64,000 nucleotides of DNA from Edaphocola flava (GCF_004118155.1 NZ_SAIQ01000003.1:248001-312000), one strand, 5' to 3'. Shown: positions 1 to 7,840, numbered from the stretch's first letter. Program-made: numbers and translations. The notes: generated by a model not told the origin, from the letters alone.

Positions 1-1
1 C

Positions 2-121
2 TGGCTGGGTACGGTACCGGCTATTGTAACTGGCGGTTGTATTACCTTACTGATTGTAGCCATAACCTATTTCAGAACACCACAGCTACGTAACTTCAAG
101 TTCGAAGAACATCACGAATAG
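2..121 (+). CDS. C-terminal end of an MFS-type transporter (partial)
   Basis: Reading frame 2 is open from the window edge to a TAG stop and gives 39 residues. They contain one hydrophobic segment (GGCITLLIVAITYF) followed by a short polar tail ending EEHHE. A last transmembrane helix with the tail RTPQLRNF is typical of the C-terminus of Bacteroidota major facilitator superfamily exporters of the EntS-like group. Only this helix is visible, so substrate and direction are unknown. The gene ends 32 bases before a bidirectional terminator shared with the convergent gene. Confidence 0.6.
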   Translation, partial: WLGTVPAIVTGGCITLLIVAITYFRTPQLRNFKFEEHHE

Positions 122-153
122 TGCAGCCTTCAGATACTTAAACGATATTAAAC

Positions 154-185
154 AAAACGGGAGCGATATTTATCGCTCCCGTTTT
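154..185. terminator. Bidirectional rho-independent terminator
   Basis: A perfect 15-bp inverted repeat (154-168 and 171-185) with a 2-nt loop has A/T-rich ends that give a T-run on either strand. It separates the MFS gene from the convergent STN-barrel gene, whose stop codon (170-172) lies inside the hairpin. Confidence 0.85.
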
Positions 186-1333
186 GCAAATGGCCTGAAT
201 ACAATTCCGGCATGAAACCCAAGCCAGGACTTATCATAAGAAGGTTTATCCATACTGATTGTGGTCTGCAACTGATAAGGTGTTTTAAATATTTCAAAAC
301 CGGAAGGATCACTGATGCCCAGCTGAGGCGGTAAACTGTTCAGTGCAACTGTCTGATCACTGGCTCCGAAATAAAACCAGGTACGCATATGATTAAACAC
401 AATGCCGACCTGCAACCCGAGTGTTTTGCTGAGTGCATATTCATAAACCAGACCGGCTTTAAAGAGATTAGCCTCGCTGCGCACCACACCTTCTATACGT
501 ACCGTTGTCAGCGAATCCGGCGGGATGATGGAGTCATAAAAGACACTTGTTCTGGCTTTTGGCTGACCCCAGCTCGCATATACCCGTATCGCACTTTTAT
601 CATCAAGCTCCTGCCGGTAACCTATTCCATAACGCAGATGCGCACCGGTATTGTGGTATGCATAAGACAGGGAAACATACAGGCCATTTGTGCCTACAGA
701 CAATTGCGGATTCAGGTAGAATAACTCATCCCCATACAGCATCGCTTCTGCAAAAGGGCGCAATGACAGTACCGGTCTAAAAGGTGCTGCTCTTAAGCGC
801 TTGGAGCGAAACAGCTCACGGGTATTCACACTACTTTCTGCAAGTGCCATTGCACCAGCCGGAACAATCTCCGAACTGCTGTCTGAAAGCGCATGCACAT
901 TGGGTTCCCAGGCCAGCGGACCAATGAATGCTTCCGGGCTGATGGTTGTTTTTGATAATATGGTATCCTGCCGCGTATCCGTTTTGGCAACTATAGGAAT
1001 ATTTTTGCGTTGTACCTTTTTCCGGCCCTTTGTTTTATACAGTACAATATGCTTGCCAACTATGTGGTGTCCGATATGGTATTGCTTCCGGAGATGGGCA
1101 AAGAGCTGATCCATGTCCGTGTATTGTCCTTTCAGTACAATAACCATATCCCCATTCACGGCTTTGGCATTGTAAGAAAAGGAAAGTTGCTTTTGGTGCT
1201 TCACCTCCTGCATCAGCTCATATAATGTATACCTGCCTTTGGGCAGATTGACAACTTTATTGGCCAGGTATACCTGCGCATGCATGTTCAGTGCAAACAG
1301 ACAGCAAAAAATAAGGCTAATGATATAACGCAT
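170..1333 (-). CDS. STN-domain protein fused to an outer-membrane beta-barrel
   Basis: The ATG at 1333 is chosen because it opens a signal peptide (MRYIISLIFCC, cleavage after MHAQ) and lies 4 nt after the fecR stop; the frame extends upstream but without signal-peptide character. Residues about 25-105 look like an STN (secretin/TonB N-terminal) domain, with LYELMQEV, LSFSYNAKAV and HIVLYK. A polar linker follows, and the last 190 residues are alternating aromatic strands ending in FRPF, as in 8- to 10-strand outer-membrane barrels. It is third in an operon with an ECF sigma factor and FecR. In that position one normally finds a SusC-type TonB-dependent receptor; here neither a plug nor a long barrel is present. 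I infer that it is the surface or periplasmic partner of FecR. Its ligand is unknown. Confidence 0.7.
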   Translation of the reverse strand: MRYIISLIFCCLFALNMHAQVYLANKVVNLPKGRYTLYELMQEVKHQKQLSFSYNAKAVNGDMVIVLKGQYTDMDQLFAHLRKQYHIGHHIVGKHIVLYKTKGRKKVQRKNIPIVAKTDTRQDTILSKTTISPEAFIGPLAWEPNVHALSDSSSEIVPAGAMALAESSVNTRELFRSKRLRAAPFRPVLSLRPFAEAMLYGDELFYLNPQLSVGTNGLYVSLSYAYHNTGAHLRYGIGYRQELDDKSAIRVYASWGQPKARTSVFYDSIIPPDSLTTVRIEGVVRSEANLFKAGLVYEYALSKTLGLQVGIVFNHMRTWFYFGASDQTVALNSLPPQLGISDPSGFEIFKTPYQLQTTISMDKPSYDKSWLGFHAGIVFRPFAKRER

Positions 1334-1337
1334 AGGA

Positions 1338-2258
1338 TCAGTACAGGGAATAAACAGTGTCGTTTTCTTTTTTAACCTTGCAGGAAATAGTGGCACTCAG
1401 CATCTGCAGTACCTCATCTATACCGGCATGATCCGCTACCAGGTCTATCCGCTCCTCTTTGAGCGCCGCGCTGCTGATACGGATAGTATAGCCCAGTCGC
1501 TGCTGTATAATCTGTACAGCTTCTTCTAAGGAGATATTCCTGAGATTAAAGTCGGCATAGGGTGCAAACTTTGCCGGTGGCATCAGGCGTATAGATTGCC
1601 CTGCTGCCAGCAGAATAGTATCTGATGGCATATACAAAGCTACGGTTCCTTCCTGTACCCGTACTACAACACTATCATTAGTATTGCTCAGCAGGAAGCG
1701 CGTGCCGATATCTTCCAGGCTCAGCGTATCATTAAGGTGTAAGAACAGTCTTTGTATTTCCTTATGGCTGATGCTGAACTGTCCTCTACCGGTAAATCCT
1801 GCATTTATGATATTGTCTTTGATGTTGAATGCAAGAGCACTACCCGTTTGGCAATCGATGCGGTGATCGCTGTTCAGCAAAACACTGGTATCAATAGCAA
1901 AAAAGTGCGTCTCACCTTGTGTAAGGTATGGCCTATTGCCCTTTTGGTTGATGAAATACCAGGTTACCAGTAATGCCGGTACCAGTATAGCAGCCGCAAT
2001 TTTTGCCATAGCAAAACGGTGCTTTTTTGGAGCAGTTGCATCATTATGTACCGGCAGCTTAGCCTTTAACTGCTGTAGGGTATGATCCGGATCGGCCTGC
2101 AGGTATTGGTCTTGCTGGTTCCAGGTCAGGAATAATTGGTCAAAATATTCTTTATGGCGCAAGTCTGCAGCACACCAGTCATCGATGAGCATCGCTTCCT
2201 CCGGACTGGCTTTGCCATCCATGTACTTAAGCAGGAGTTCAAAACTTACTTGCGGCAT
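1338..2258 (-). CDS. FecR-family anti-sigma factor
   Basis: This is a 306-residue protein of the Bacteroidota FecR type. An N-terminal cytoplasmic helical domain (about 1-85, with LLKYMDGKASPEEAMLIDDW) binds the sigma factor. One transmembrane helix lies near residues 88-105 (AAAILVPALLVTWYFI). A periplasmic FecR domain (about 110-220) is followed by a DUF4974 domain (about 235-306) that resembles an STN fold and is the usual site for contact with an outer-membrane partner. It overlaps the upstream sigma gene by 13 nt and precedes the STN-barrel gene by 4 nt, so the three are translationally coupled. It should hold the ECF sigma factor inactive until a signal arrives from the outer membrane. 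Confidence 0.9.
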   Translation of the reverse strand: MPQVSFELLLKYMDGKASPEEAMLIDDWCAADLRHKEYFDQLFLTWNQQDQYLQADPDHTLQQLKAKLPVHNDATAPKKHRFAMAKIAAAILVPALLVTWYFINQKGNRPYLTQGETHFFAIDTSVLLNSDHRIDCQTGSALAFNIKDNIINAGFTGRGQFSISHKEIQRLFLHLNDTLSLEDIGTRFLLSNTNDSVVVRVQEGTVALYMPSDTILLAAGQSIRLMPPAKFAPYADFNLRNISLEEAVQIIQQRLGYTIRISSAALKEERIDLVADHAGIDEVLQMLSATISCKVKKENDTVYSLY

Positions 2259-2800
2259 ATGAATAATATAAATAGCATGGTGGTAATAGTAGATTGCGGT
2301 TGTCCCTGCAGGAAAGAGCGGATGAGCTTAAGGGCTTTGGAAATATGCCCTTCTACCGTTTTGGTAGAGATATGCAACTCTTCTGCAATCTCTTCATATT
2401 TCTTATGCTCCATGCGGCTCTTCTCAAATACAATACGGCATTGCGGTGGCAGACTATCCAGTATCTCATTGGCCATACGGTAAAATTCGGTGCGGGTATG
2501 CTGGTCGATCAGTTCTTCTTCTTTGTTAGGAGTGGATTGCTGCTGGGCAGAGAAGTTCCGGCCAAGGGTCTCCTGCCGGCTGCTGTTCCTGATCTGTTTC
2601 AGGGCATGATTGTGAATACTTCTGTATAGATAGGCTCTGGCATTCTGCACCTCCGTTTCCTCTTGTATGCATACATGATAATAGTTCAGGAACACATCTT
2701 GGGTGATATCCTGTGCCAGGGCAGAATCTTTAACAATCGTAAAAGCATAACGATATAAAGATTCAAAATGCTGTTTGTATATATGTTCAAAATCAGGCAA
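2246..2800 (-). CDS. ECF RNA polymerase sigma factor (FecI-like)
   Basis: This 184-residue sigma-70 family protein has region 2 near residues 8-75 (FESLYRYAFTIVKD, AQDITQDVFLNYY, ARAYLYRSIHN) and region 4 near 112-165 (LPPQCRIVFEKSRMEHKKYEEIAEELHISTKTVEGH, quoted here as the span from LPPQ to EGH, with the DNA-reading helix at STKTVEGH). Length and motifs fit the Bacteroidota RpoE/FecI group paired with FecR. The start codon is TTG; no in-frame ATG lies upstream. A minus-7 element TAGTTTTG at 2831-2824 sits 23 bases upstream, supporting this start. It is first gene of the operon with fecR and the STN-barrel gene. Confidence 0.88.
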   Translation of the reverse strand: MPDFEHIYKQHFESLYRYAFTIVKDSALAQDITQDVFLNYYHVCIQEETEVQNARAYLYRSIHNHALKQIRNSSRQETLGRNFSAQQQSTPNKEEELIDQHTRTEFYRMANEILDSLPPQCRIVFEKSRMEHKKYEEIAEELHISTKTVEGHISKALKLIRSFLQGQPQSTITTMLFILFICRK

Positions 2801-2884
2801 GCGTATGGATAAAGGGTTGATAACAAAACTAACAAAATATTCTCATGTTCCTATAGTTGCTCCAATCCCCCTTTCCTTGTGTTA

Positions 2885-2930
2885 ATATTTTTTAAAATTA
2901 AATTGTGTACAATTTAATTTTAAAAAATAT
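2885..2930. promoter_or_regulatory. OhrR operator: 46-bp perfect inverted repeat at the ohrR promoter
   Basis: Two perfectly complementary 22-bp arms (2885-2906, 2909-2930) flank a 2-nt centre. The core AAATTGTGTACAATTT closely resembles the published Bacillus OhrR operator, AT-rich with TACAATT half-sites (from memory, not aligned). A minus-7 box TACTTTTG follows at 2933-2940, so a bound repressor would cover the promoter and autoregulate the OhrR-Ohr-DUF1304 operon. Confidence 0.8.
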
Positions 2931-2963
2931 ACTACTTTTGCATTGAGATTAAGAGAAACGATT

Positions 2964-3383
2964 ATGCAGGAAGCACTTCTTTTAGAAAACCAGGTATGTT
3001 TTCCCATTTATGCCTTATCACGGCAGATTATACAATATTACCGCCCCATGCTGGATGCGCTGGATATTACCTATCCGCAATATCTGGTGATGATGGTATT
3101 GTGGGAACATGATACCCAAACGGTGAATCAGCTGGGGGCGCTGCTGAAACTGGATAGTGGCACCCTCACCCCACTGCTGAAAAGACTGGAGCTGAAAGGA
3201 TTGATTATTCGTAAGAGAAGTAAGGCAGATGAACGTGTCGTAAATATCAGCCTTACCCCATCCGGCAGGGCAATGGAAGAAATGGCCTGTTCGATTCCGC
3301 ACCAGATGCTGGAAAGTATGGGACTAAGCCTTGAGGAAATGCAGCAATTGAAACAACTGGCGGAAAAAATTTTAGACAAATAA
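2964..3383 (+). CDS. ohrR: MarR/OhrR-family peroxide-sensing repressor
   Basis: From the ATG at 2964 this is a 139-residue MarR-type winged-helix protein. The reactive cysteine of OhrR is present at Cys12 (LENQVCFPIYALSRQI), the residue oxidised by organic hydroperoxides. The HTH and wing span about residues 45-95 (VNQLGALLKLDSGTLTPLLKRLE, given as the span VNQ to RLE; then RKRSKADERVVNI). There is one cysteine near the N-terminus and another near residue 92, so both 1-Cys and 2-Cys chemistry are conceivable. It is first in an operon with ohr and sits behind a long palindromic operator, as expected for autoregulation. A TTG further upstream in frame lies within the promoter and is rejected as the start. 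Confidence 0.88.
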   Translation: MQEALLLENQVCFPIYALSRQIIQYYRPMLDALDITYPQYLVMMVLWEHDTQTVNQLGALLKLDSGTLTPLLKRLELKGLIIRKRSKADERVVNISLTPSGRAMEEMACSIPHQMLESMGLSLEEMQQLKQLAEKILDK

Positions 3384-3413
3384 ATAAGTTCACAAATATA
3401 AAAACACTAATAA

Positions 3414-3836
3414 ATGAAAACATTGTATACAGCAGTAGCTACTGCAAAAGGAGGCCGTAACGGCGAGGTACGCACCGATAATGGTGTACTGGATCTGACT
3501 GTTAGAATGCCTAAAGAACTGGGTGGTGCCAATAACGATCATACCAACCCTGAACAATTATTTGCAGCTGGCTATGCCGCTTGTTTTGACAGTGCATTGA
3601 ACAGAGTGATCCAGATGAGTGGTACAACAACCGGTGAGACAAGTGTAATGGCCAAAGTGAGCATTGGACAGATTGGTAATGGTGCATTCGGACTGGCAGC
3701 AAACCTGGAGATCAATATTCCCGGTGTAAGCACAGAAGAGGCGCAAATGCTGGCAGATAAAGCACACCAGATTTGTCCTTACTCTAATGCTACCCGTAAT
3801 AATATGGAAGTATTAATAACTGTAACCAATAACTAA
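3414..3836 (+). CDS. ohr: Organic hydroperoxide resistance peroxiredoxin Ohr
   Basis: This 140-residue Ohr/OsmC-fold protein reduces organic and lipid hydroperoxides using lipoyl-type thiols. The catalytic pair is Cys57 (YAACFDSAL) and Cys121 (QICPYSNATRNN). The salt-bridge residues of the family are also present: Arg20 in GEVRTDNG and Glu47 in NPEQLF. It starts 30 bases after ohrR and is followed 11 bases later by a DUF1304 membrane protein gene, a common arrangement. Expression should rise when OhrR is oxidised. Confidence 0.95.
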   Translation: MKTLYTAVATAKGGRNGEVRTDNGVLDLTVRMPKELGGANNDHTNPEQLFAAGYAACFDSALNRVIQMSGTTTGETSVMAKVSIGQIGNGAFGLAANLEINIPGVSTEEAQMLADKAHQICPYSNATRNNMEVLITVTNN

Positions 3837-3847
3837 AAACATATCCT

Positions 3848-4219
3848 ATGCTGTCAGTAATCGCCAATATATTAGTTGCCGTAGTAGCCCTGGAACACCT
3901 GTACATCCTGTGGATGGAGATGTTTGCCTGGGAAACAGCAGGCAAAAAGACCTTTAAAAGTGCCTTACCGGAAGCCCTGTTCAAACCCACAAAAGGCCTG
4001 GCCGCCAATCAGGGTTTGTATAACGGATTTCTGGCCGCCGGACTGATCTGGTCATTGCTGATCTCCGATCCTGTATGGTCGGTTAATGTAGGTATCTTCT
4101 TCCTTTCCTGTGTAATTACAGCAGGTCTCTACGGTGCGTTTTCCGCAACAAAAAAGATATTTTTCGTACAGGCATTACCCGCCATACTGGCTTTAGTGTT
4201 TGTATTACTGGCCAGATAA
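3848..4219 (+). CDS. DUF1304 family membrane protein
   Basis: This 123-residue inner-membrane protein has four predicted hydrophobic helices: about 3-25, 53-72, 76-97 and 102-121. The conserved LEHLYILWMEMFAW and ANQGLYNGFLAAGLIW segments are characteristic of DUF1304. Its biochemical role is not established. It is third in the ohrR-ohr operon, 11 bases after ohr, so it probably contributes to peroxide or membrane-lipid stress. Confidence 0.85.
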   Translation: MLSVIANILVAVVALEHLYILWMEMFAWETAGKKTFKSALPEALFKPTKGLAANQGLYNGFLAAGLIWSLLISDPVWSVNVGIFFLSCVITAGLYGAFSATKKIFFVQALPAILALVFVLLAR

Positions 4220-4258
4220 TCAGCGTGTTGATATAGAATAATTACATTAGGGGTTAGT

Positions 4259-4296
4259 ATACCGGTCGTCCTTGTGGTGGCCGGTATTGTTTTTTA
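4259..4296. terminator. Terminator after the ohr operon
   Basis: The hairpin arms ATACCGG (4259-4265) and CCGGTAT (4281-4287) enclose a partly paired loop and are followed by TTGTTTTTT on the plus strand. The stop codon of the convergent phosphoesterase gene overlaps its end. Confidence 0.7.
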
Positions 4297-5145
4297 TACA
4301 ATAGCAGGCTCCAGGGTAAACAGCGTTACCTCCGGCCTTACATTAAACCTCAGGGGCCACAGGTGCCCTAAGGCACGGTTGATGTACAGAGTACGCTCCT
4401 TTTCCAGTTCAATCTTACCGGAAGTGTATCTTTTATTCTTTACAGGAAGGATCAAGGGATCCAGAAATGGCGGCCTGGCCTGCCCGCCATGTGTATGTCC
4501 GGCCAGTATCCATCCTTTATATCCATTCCAGATATCCAGGTCGCAAACATCCGGGTTGTGACACAATACAATACCGGCTTGCTCCGGATTATATGCATTC
4601 ATTACTTTCCCCGGATCAAAAGATGGCCCCCAGTAATCATCGAAGCCTATAAAGTTAAGTCCTGCATATGCCTGCTGCTCATTGCGCAGCATATGAATGC
4701 CCAGTTGCTGCAACAATGCAGCGACCTCATTACCGACCTCTTTTTCTGCAAATTTTTTGCCGTAATCATGGTTCCCCATAATGCCCACAGTACCGAGACG
4801 CCCTTTGGGTGCATGCTGCATCACCTCTTCCAGGGAATGGAACAATACCTTATCCTTATATGTACTGACATAATCTCCGGTAAAGACCACAAAATCGGGC
4901 TGCAGCGCCTGTGCTTCTCTGAAGGTTTTAATGATATAGTCGTAGTTAAATCGTTTGCCGATATGAATATCACTGATCTGCATCAGTGTCTTGCCTGCAA
5001 GTTCCGCTGGCAGATGTCGCACCGGCATGGTCAGTTTCACCCAATCTACCCAATAGGGTTCTACCTGCCATGAATATAAGCCCAGCCCTAATCCGCCGGC
5101 ACCAAGAGCCAGGCAGTAACGCATAAATTTCCTGCGGTTCATCAT
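4294..5145 (-). CDS. Calcineurin-like metallophosphoesterase with a Tat-like signal
   Basis: The start is placed at the tandem ATGs 5145/5142, which give (M)MNRRKFMRYC followed by a glycine-rich hydrophobic stretch; this resembles a twin-arginine signal or anchor. The frame continues upstream but without that sense. The binuclear metal-site motifs are all present in order: SDIHIG, GDYVS, GNHDYG, LCHNPD and GHTHGGQ. This set is typical of YaeI/YkuE-like membrane-associated phosphoesterases, some of which act on lipid A or UDP-diacylglucosamine; the substrate here cannot be told. The gene stands alone, convergent with the ohr operon. Confidence 0.85.
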   Translation of the reverse strand: MMNRRKFMRYCLALGAGGLGLGLYSWQVEPYWVDWVKLTMPVRHLPAELAGKTLMQISDIHIGKRFNYDYIIKTFREAQALQPDFVVFTGDYVSTYKDKVLFHSLEEVMQHAPKGRLGTVGIMGNHDYGKKFAEKEVGNEVAALLQQLGIHMLRNEQQAYAGLNFIGFDDYWGPSFDPGKVMNAYNPEQAGIVLCHNPDVCDLDIWNGYKGWILAGHTHGGQARPPFLDPLILPVKNKRYTSGKIELEKERTLYINRALGHLWPLRFNVRPEVTLFTLEPAIV

Positions 5146-5304
5146 AAAATATATCAGCAAATCTGTATAAAGATAACGGGTACACAGTTGTTTCATTATG
5201 CACGGTGCAAAAAATAGACAATAAAGTATCCGCATGTAGACAACATTTGTACTGTTGTGTACTTTGATCGTTACTCTTCGGGCACCTCATGGTACAAGGC
5301 ATGC

Positions 5305-5545
5305 AATCACCGCACCACCCAAATGGCTATTACTGTGATGAAAGCAATTTGTTCTGTACGGATCGCTATACCGGCCTTATACATCCGGCGTTAATAAAAT
5401 CATTGGCTCGGTCGATAAAGTCGAAAACCATTGTCTGAAAGAAGTGAGTCTGGTTTGCGACCGACCGACACATTGATTTTTAGCCAGGGATTTATATAGC
5501 CTTGATTTTTTGACGCTACCATTTGCATCAAGGCAAAAGGTAGCA
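5305..5545 (-). repeat. Dispersed intergenic repeat, copy R1
   Basis: About 240 bp reappear in inverted orientation at 7595-7840. Shared blocks include GCTACC...TTGCCTTGATGC, ATAAATCCCTGGCTAAAAA, GTCGGTCGGTCGCAAACC and CGACTTTATCGACCGAGCCA. No protein is supported. The copies differ by scattered substitutions and a small indel, so the duplication is not recent. Confidence 0.75.
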
Positions 5546-5662
5546 ATATGAATAAATAGAAAACCAAACTATGTAAATCTTTGTTTTCTAAAAGCAGAGG
5601 CACACAATAGAGAATATATCAACTTAAGCCGAGAGATCACTTTTCCCATAAATAAAAACTAA

Positions 5663-5693
5663 AAAAATACCCCGTCAGAGCAAGGGTATTTTT
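5663..5693. terminator. Possible terminator hairpin before the methyltransferase gene
   Basis: The arms AAAAATACCC and GGGTATTTTT enclose an 11-nt loop and end in TTTTT. No obvious gene lies upstream on either strand, so what it terminates is unclear; it may be a repeat remnant. Confidence 0.4.
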
Positions 5694-5727
5694 AATCATC
5701 GGGGTCATAGGGGCAAATCATCAACCC

Positions 5728-6489
5728 ATGTATCACTATTTATTAAGAGTTCTACCCCGCCCTGTATTAATCGAACTCAGCGTACGCCTGCGCAGTATTT
5801 TAGAATTCCTGTACCAGGGCAATCGCTTTACTGACCCGATCAATGGCAAATCATACCGCAGCTTCCTGCCTTACGGACAGGTCGCGCAAACCAAACGTCA
5901 TAATGTGCTGGCACCAGGCACGCTTTCACTGGAGCGGCACCGGCTCATGTGGTTATACCTGCAGCAGGAAACCGATTTTTTCACATCCAACGCTAAGGTA
6001 CTGCATATTGCACCGGAGCAGTGTTTTTATAAACGGTTCCGCAAGCTGAAACAAGAGCAATATATTACCGCAGATTATAATTCGCCTATAGCAGATATAC
6101 ATTTCGACCTGCATCATGCACCTTTTGAGGACAATAGTTTTGAGGTGATTTTCTGTAATCATGTACTGGAGCATGTGGAGGATGATAAGCAGTGTATGAA
6201 AGAATTATACCGTATACTCAAACCTGGAGGCTGGGCAATATTACAGGTACCTGTCGATTACCATAGCGCATTCACCCTGGAAGATGAACGTTATAATACC
6301 GATGAGTTAAGAGAAATACATTACTGGCAGAAAGATCATGTACGCCTGTATGGCCGGGATTATCCCGATAAGCTACGGGCTGCGGGCTTCTCCGTTGAGG
6401 AGAATGACCTGGTCAGCAGGCTTGATCCTGCGCTGGTAGAACAGTACCGCCTGGATCGTAAAGAAATTTTATATATCGCCAGGAAGTAA
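5728..6489 (+). CDS. Class I SAM-dependent methyltransferase
   Basis: This 253-residue protein has a Rossmann-type methyltransferase domain from about residue 85. Motif I is atypical (VLHIAPEQCF in place of a glycine-rich loop), the acidic strand-2 end is ITADYN, and then come IHFDLHHAPFEDNSFEVIFCNHVLEHV and LYRILKPGGWAILQVP (spans). These are Methyltransf_11 hallmarks. The first 80 residues lack recognisable motifs. The substrate is unknown. It is the only protein gene between the two dispersed repeats and runs toward the small-RNA array; its terminator is shared with unit 1 of that array. Confidence 0.82.
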   Translation: MYHYLLRVLPRPVLIELSVRLRSILEFLYQGNRFTDPINGKSYRSFLPYGQVAQTKRHNVLAPGTLSLERHRLMWLYLQQETDFFTSNAKVLHIAPEQCFYKRFRKLKQEQYITADYNSPIADIHFDLHHAPFEDNSFEVIFCNHVLEHVEDDKQCMKELYRILKPGGWAILQVPVDYHSAFTLEDERYNTDELREIHYWQKDHVRLYGRDYPDKLRAAGFSVEENDLVSRLDPALVEQYRLDRKEILYIARK

Positions 6490-6501
6490 TCGTTATTGTA
6501 T

Positions 6502-6690
6502 AAAAAAATGAGGAGTCAAAGTAGATACTTTGACTCCTTTTTCATTTACTCCTCTAATAAATTATGGTTAGCCGCCATAAAAAATATTTTGTTACAATCA
6601 CACAGCGCTCGTTTTAATCTGTAAAGAAGAATAATCACTTCATACTTCAAATAGCATTATACTTAAATCTGTAAAGTTTAACCGCTTACA
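6502..6690 (-). ncRNA. Candidate small RNA, unit 1
   Basis: The predicted transcript runs from about 6690 (12 nt after the -12 element) to the T-run after the terminator stem 6511-6521/6528-6538, about 189 nt. The body carries CTTTACAGAT twice, a TATGG/CCATA hairpin and AGAGGAGTAAATG just before the terminator. A reading frame from that ATG gives only MKKESKYLL and is not conserved in the other units, so RNA rather than peptide is favoured. The terminator is T-rich on both sides and also serves the methyltransferase gene. Confidence 0.72.
6511..6538. terminator. Bidirectional terminator of sRNA unit 1 and the methyltransferase gene
   Basis: The 11-bp arms 6511-6521 and 6528-6538 enclose a 6-nt loop. 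CCTTTTT follows on the plus strand, and a run of seven T on the minus strand. Confidence 0.85.
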
Positions 6691-6700
6691 CAATACTATA

Positions 6701-6805
6701 TACCAAAGCCGTGCCATAAATTTTTTATATTGATAATCATTTACTTACAAAGTAAACATTAGACCATTTGTTCCATTTCCGGGAATTATATTCTGTACTT
6801 TGGAA
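6701..6805 (-). promoter_or_regulatory. Sigma-54-type promoter and enhancer boxes of unit 1
   Basis: The -24/-12 element reads TGGCACGGCTTTGGTA (6716-6701); the -24 GG is perfect, and the -12 dinucleotide is GT rather than GC. Upstream lie two 15-bp boxes, TTCCATTTCCGGGAA (6771-6785) and TTCTGTACTTTGGAA (6791-6805), 5 bp apart and 55 bp from the -24 element. This is the layout expected for an NtrC-family activator. Confidence 0.72.
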
Positions 6806-6837
6806 ATTCACTTTGTTTCTTAATAGGATGTAGTACC

Positions 6838-7021
6838 AAAACGTAAAACGTCAGAGTAGACACCCCGACGCTTTTTGCATTTTACCTCCTCTATGATTAT
6901 GGCCTGAGCCATAAAAGTTTTTTACACATCACACAGCCTTCATTATGGATCTGTAAAGAATAATTAGTTATACTTCAAATAAACACTCTCCTATTTAAAT
7001 CTGTAAAGTTTAACCGCTTAC
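6838..7021 (-). ncRNA. Candidate small RNA, unit 2
   Basis: The predicted transcript is about 184 nt, from about 7021 to the T-rich stretch below the terminator stem 6849-6870. On the minus strand the stem pairs with two G-U wobbles and no mismatch; on the plus strand those positions are A-C mismatches, so the minus strand is the transcribed one. CTTTACAGAT occurs twice, with a TATGGC/GCCATA hairpin and AGAGGAGG before the terminator. Confidence 0.75.
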
Positions 7022-7031
7022 ATATAGTATA

Positions 7032-7136
7032 TACCAAAGCTGTGCCACAATTAATTTCAATTGACAATCAATAACTTACACAGTAAGAAACCATTTATAT
7101 ATTCCATTTTCAGGAATTATACTCTGTACCTTGGAA
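7032..7136 (-). promoter_or_regulatory. Sigma-54-type promoter and enhancer boxes of unit 2
   Basis: The element TGGCACAGCTTTGGTA lies at 7047-7032. The boxes are TTCCATTTTCAGGAA (7102-7116) and CTCTGTACCTTGGAA (7122-7136), spaced 5 bp, with the same 55-bp distance to the -24 element as in unit 1. Confidence 0.72.
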
Positions 7137-7214
7137 AAATAGTCTGTGATGACTGTATTATTTACCCCGGAGCATACGCCGTTAAGGGTTGTTGCTACGA
7201 AAAATAAATGCCAA

Positions 7215-7404
7215 AATAAAAGTAAAACGTCGGAGTAGAAACCCCGACGCTTATGCATTTACCTCCTCTATGATTATGGCCTGAGCCATAAAAGCTTTTA
7301 ACAAATCATACAGCTCTGTTTTGATCTGTAAAGAAGAAATAGGTTAACTAAACTTCAAATAAACACTCTCCTATTTAAATCTGTAAAGTTTATAACTGAT
7401 AACA
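7215..7404 (-). ncRNA. Candidate small RNA, unit 3
   Basis: The predicted transcript is about 190 nt, from about 7404 through the terminator stem 7228-7249, which pairs fully on the minus strand with one G-U wobble. The body keeps both CTTTACAGAT copies and the TATGGC/GCCATA hairpin. A 60-residue frame begins at the AGAGGAGG-TAAATG block and runs leftwards through the terminator; it is not conserved between units and I do not call it a protein. Confidence 0.75.
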
Positions 7405-7414
7405 TAATAGTATA

Positions 7415-7518
7415 TGCCAAAACTGTGCCACAATTAATACAAGCTGATAATCAAATATTTATAAAATAATTTTCGGCCATGTGTTCCATTTTCGGGAACC
7501 AGGTTCTGTACTTTGGAA
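7415..7518 (-). promoter_or_regulatory. Sigma-54-type promoter and enhancer boxes of unit 3
   Basis: The element TGGCACAGTTTTGGCA (7430-7415) has both the -24 GG and the -12 GC with 10 bp between them, a canonical sigma-54 spacing. The boxes TTCCATTTTCGGGAA (7484-7498) and TTCTGTACTTTGGAA (7504-7518) are 5 bp apart and 54 bp from the -24. Confidence 0.78.
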
Positions 7519-7594
7519 ATTGCATTCACTGAGTATCCGCTTAAAGGAAACAAGAACTAATATATTATGATTTAAATAGTCTATTTAAATCTTT

Positions 7595-7840
7595 TGCTAC
7601 CTTTTGCCTTGATGCAAAAGGTAGCGCCCAAAAATCAAGGCTGTATAAATCCCTGGCTAAAAACCAATGTGTCGGTCGGTCGCAAACCAGAACGCTGCGC
7701 TCAGACAGTGGTTTTCGACTTTATCGACCGAGCCAATGATTTTCTTAACGCCGGATTTATAAGGCCTTTCGAGCGATCTGTACAGTACGGATCGCTTATT
7801 GTTTTCATCACAGCGATAGCCATTTTGGTTGGAGCTGCGA
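7595..7840 (+). repeat. Dispersed intergenic repeat, copy R2
   Basis: This is the inverted counterpart of 5305-5545. It begins with the hairpin CTACCTTTTGC...GCAAAAGGTAGC (arms near 7597 and 7613) and continues in homology to about 7840. The following 190 bp hold a second hairpin, CCTTTTGTTGCCGGACAAAAGG (7951-7972), with no match in R1. The element lies between sRNA unit 3 and the remnant of unit 4, so it has probably been inserted into the array. Open frames inside it are not supported as genes. Confidence 0.75.

Noticed and set aside
2943-2966. TTG start seven codons upstream for OhrR
   Set aside because: It overlaps the minus-7 box and transcription start region; the ATG at 2964 fits the OhrR N-terminus.
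7076-7258. A 60-codon minus-strand frame starting at the AGAGGAGG-TAAATG block of sRNA unit 3
   Set aside because: It begins inside the predicted RNA, runs through the terminator and the upstream boxes of unit 2, and has no counterpart of similar length in the other units.
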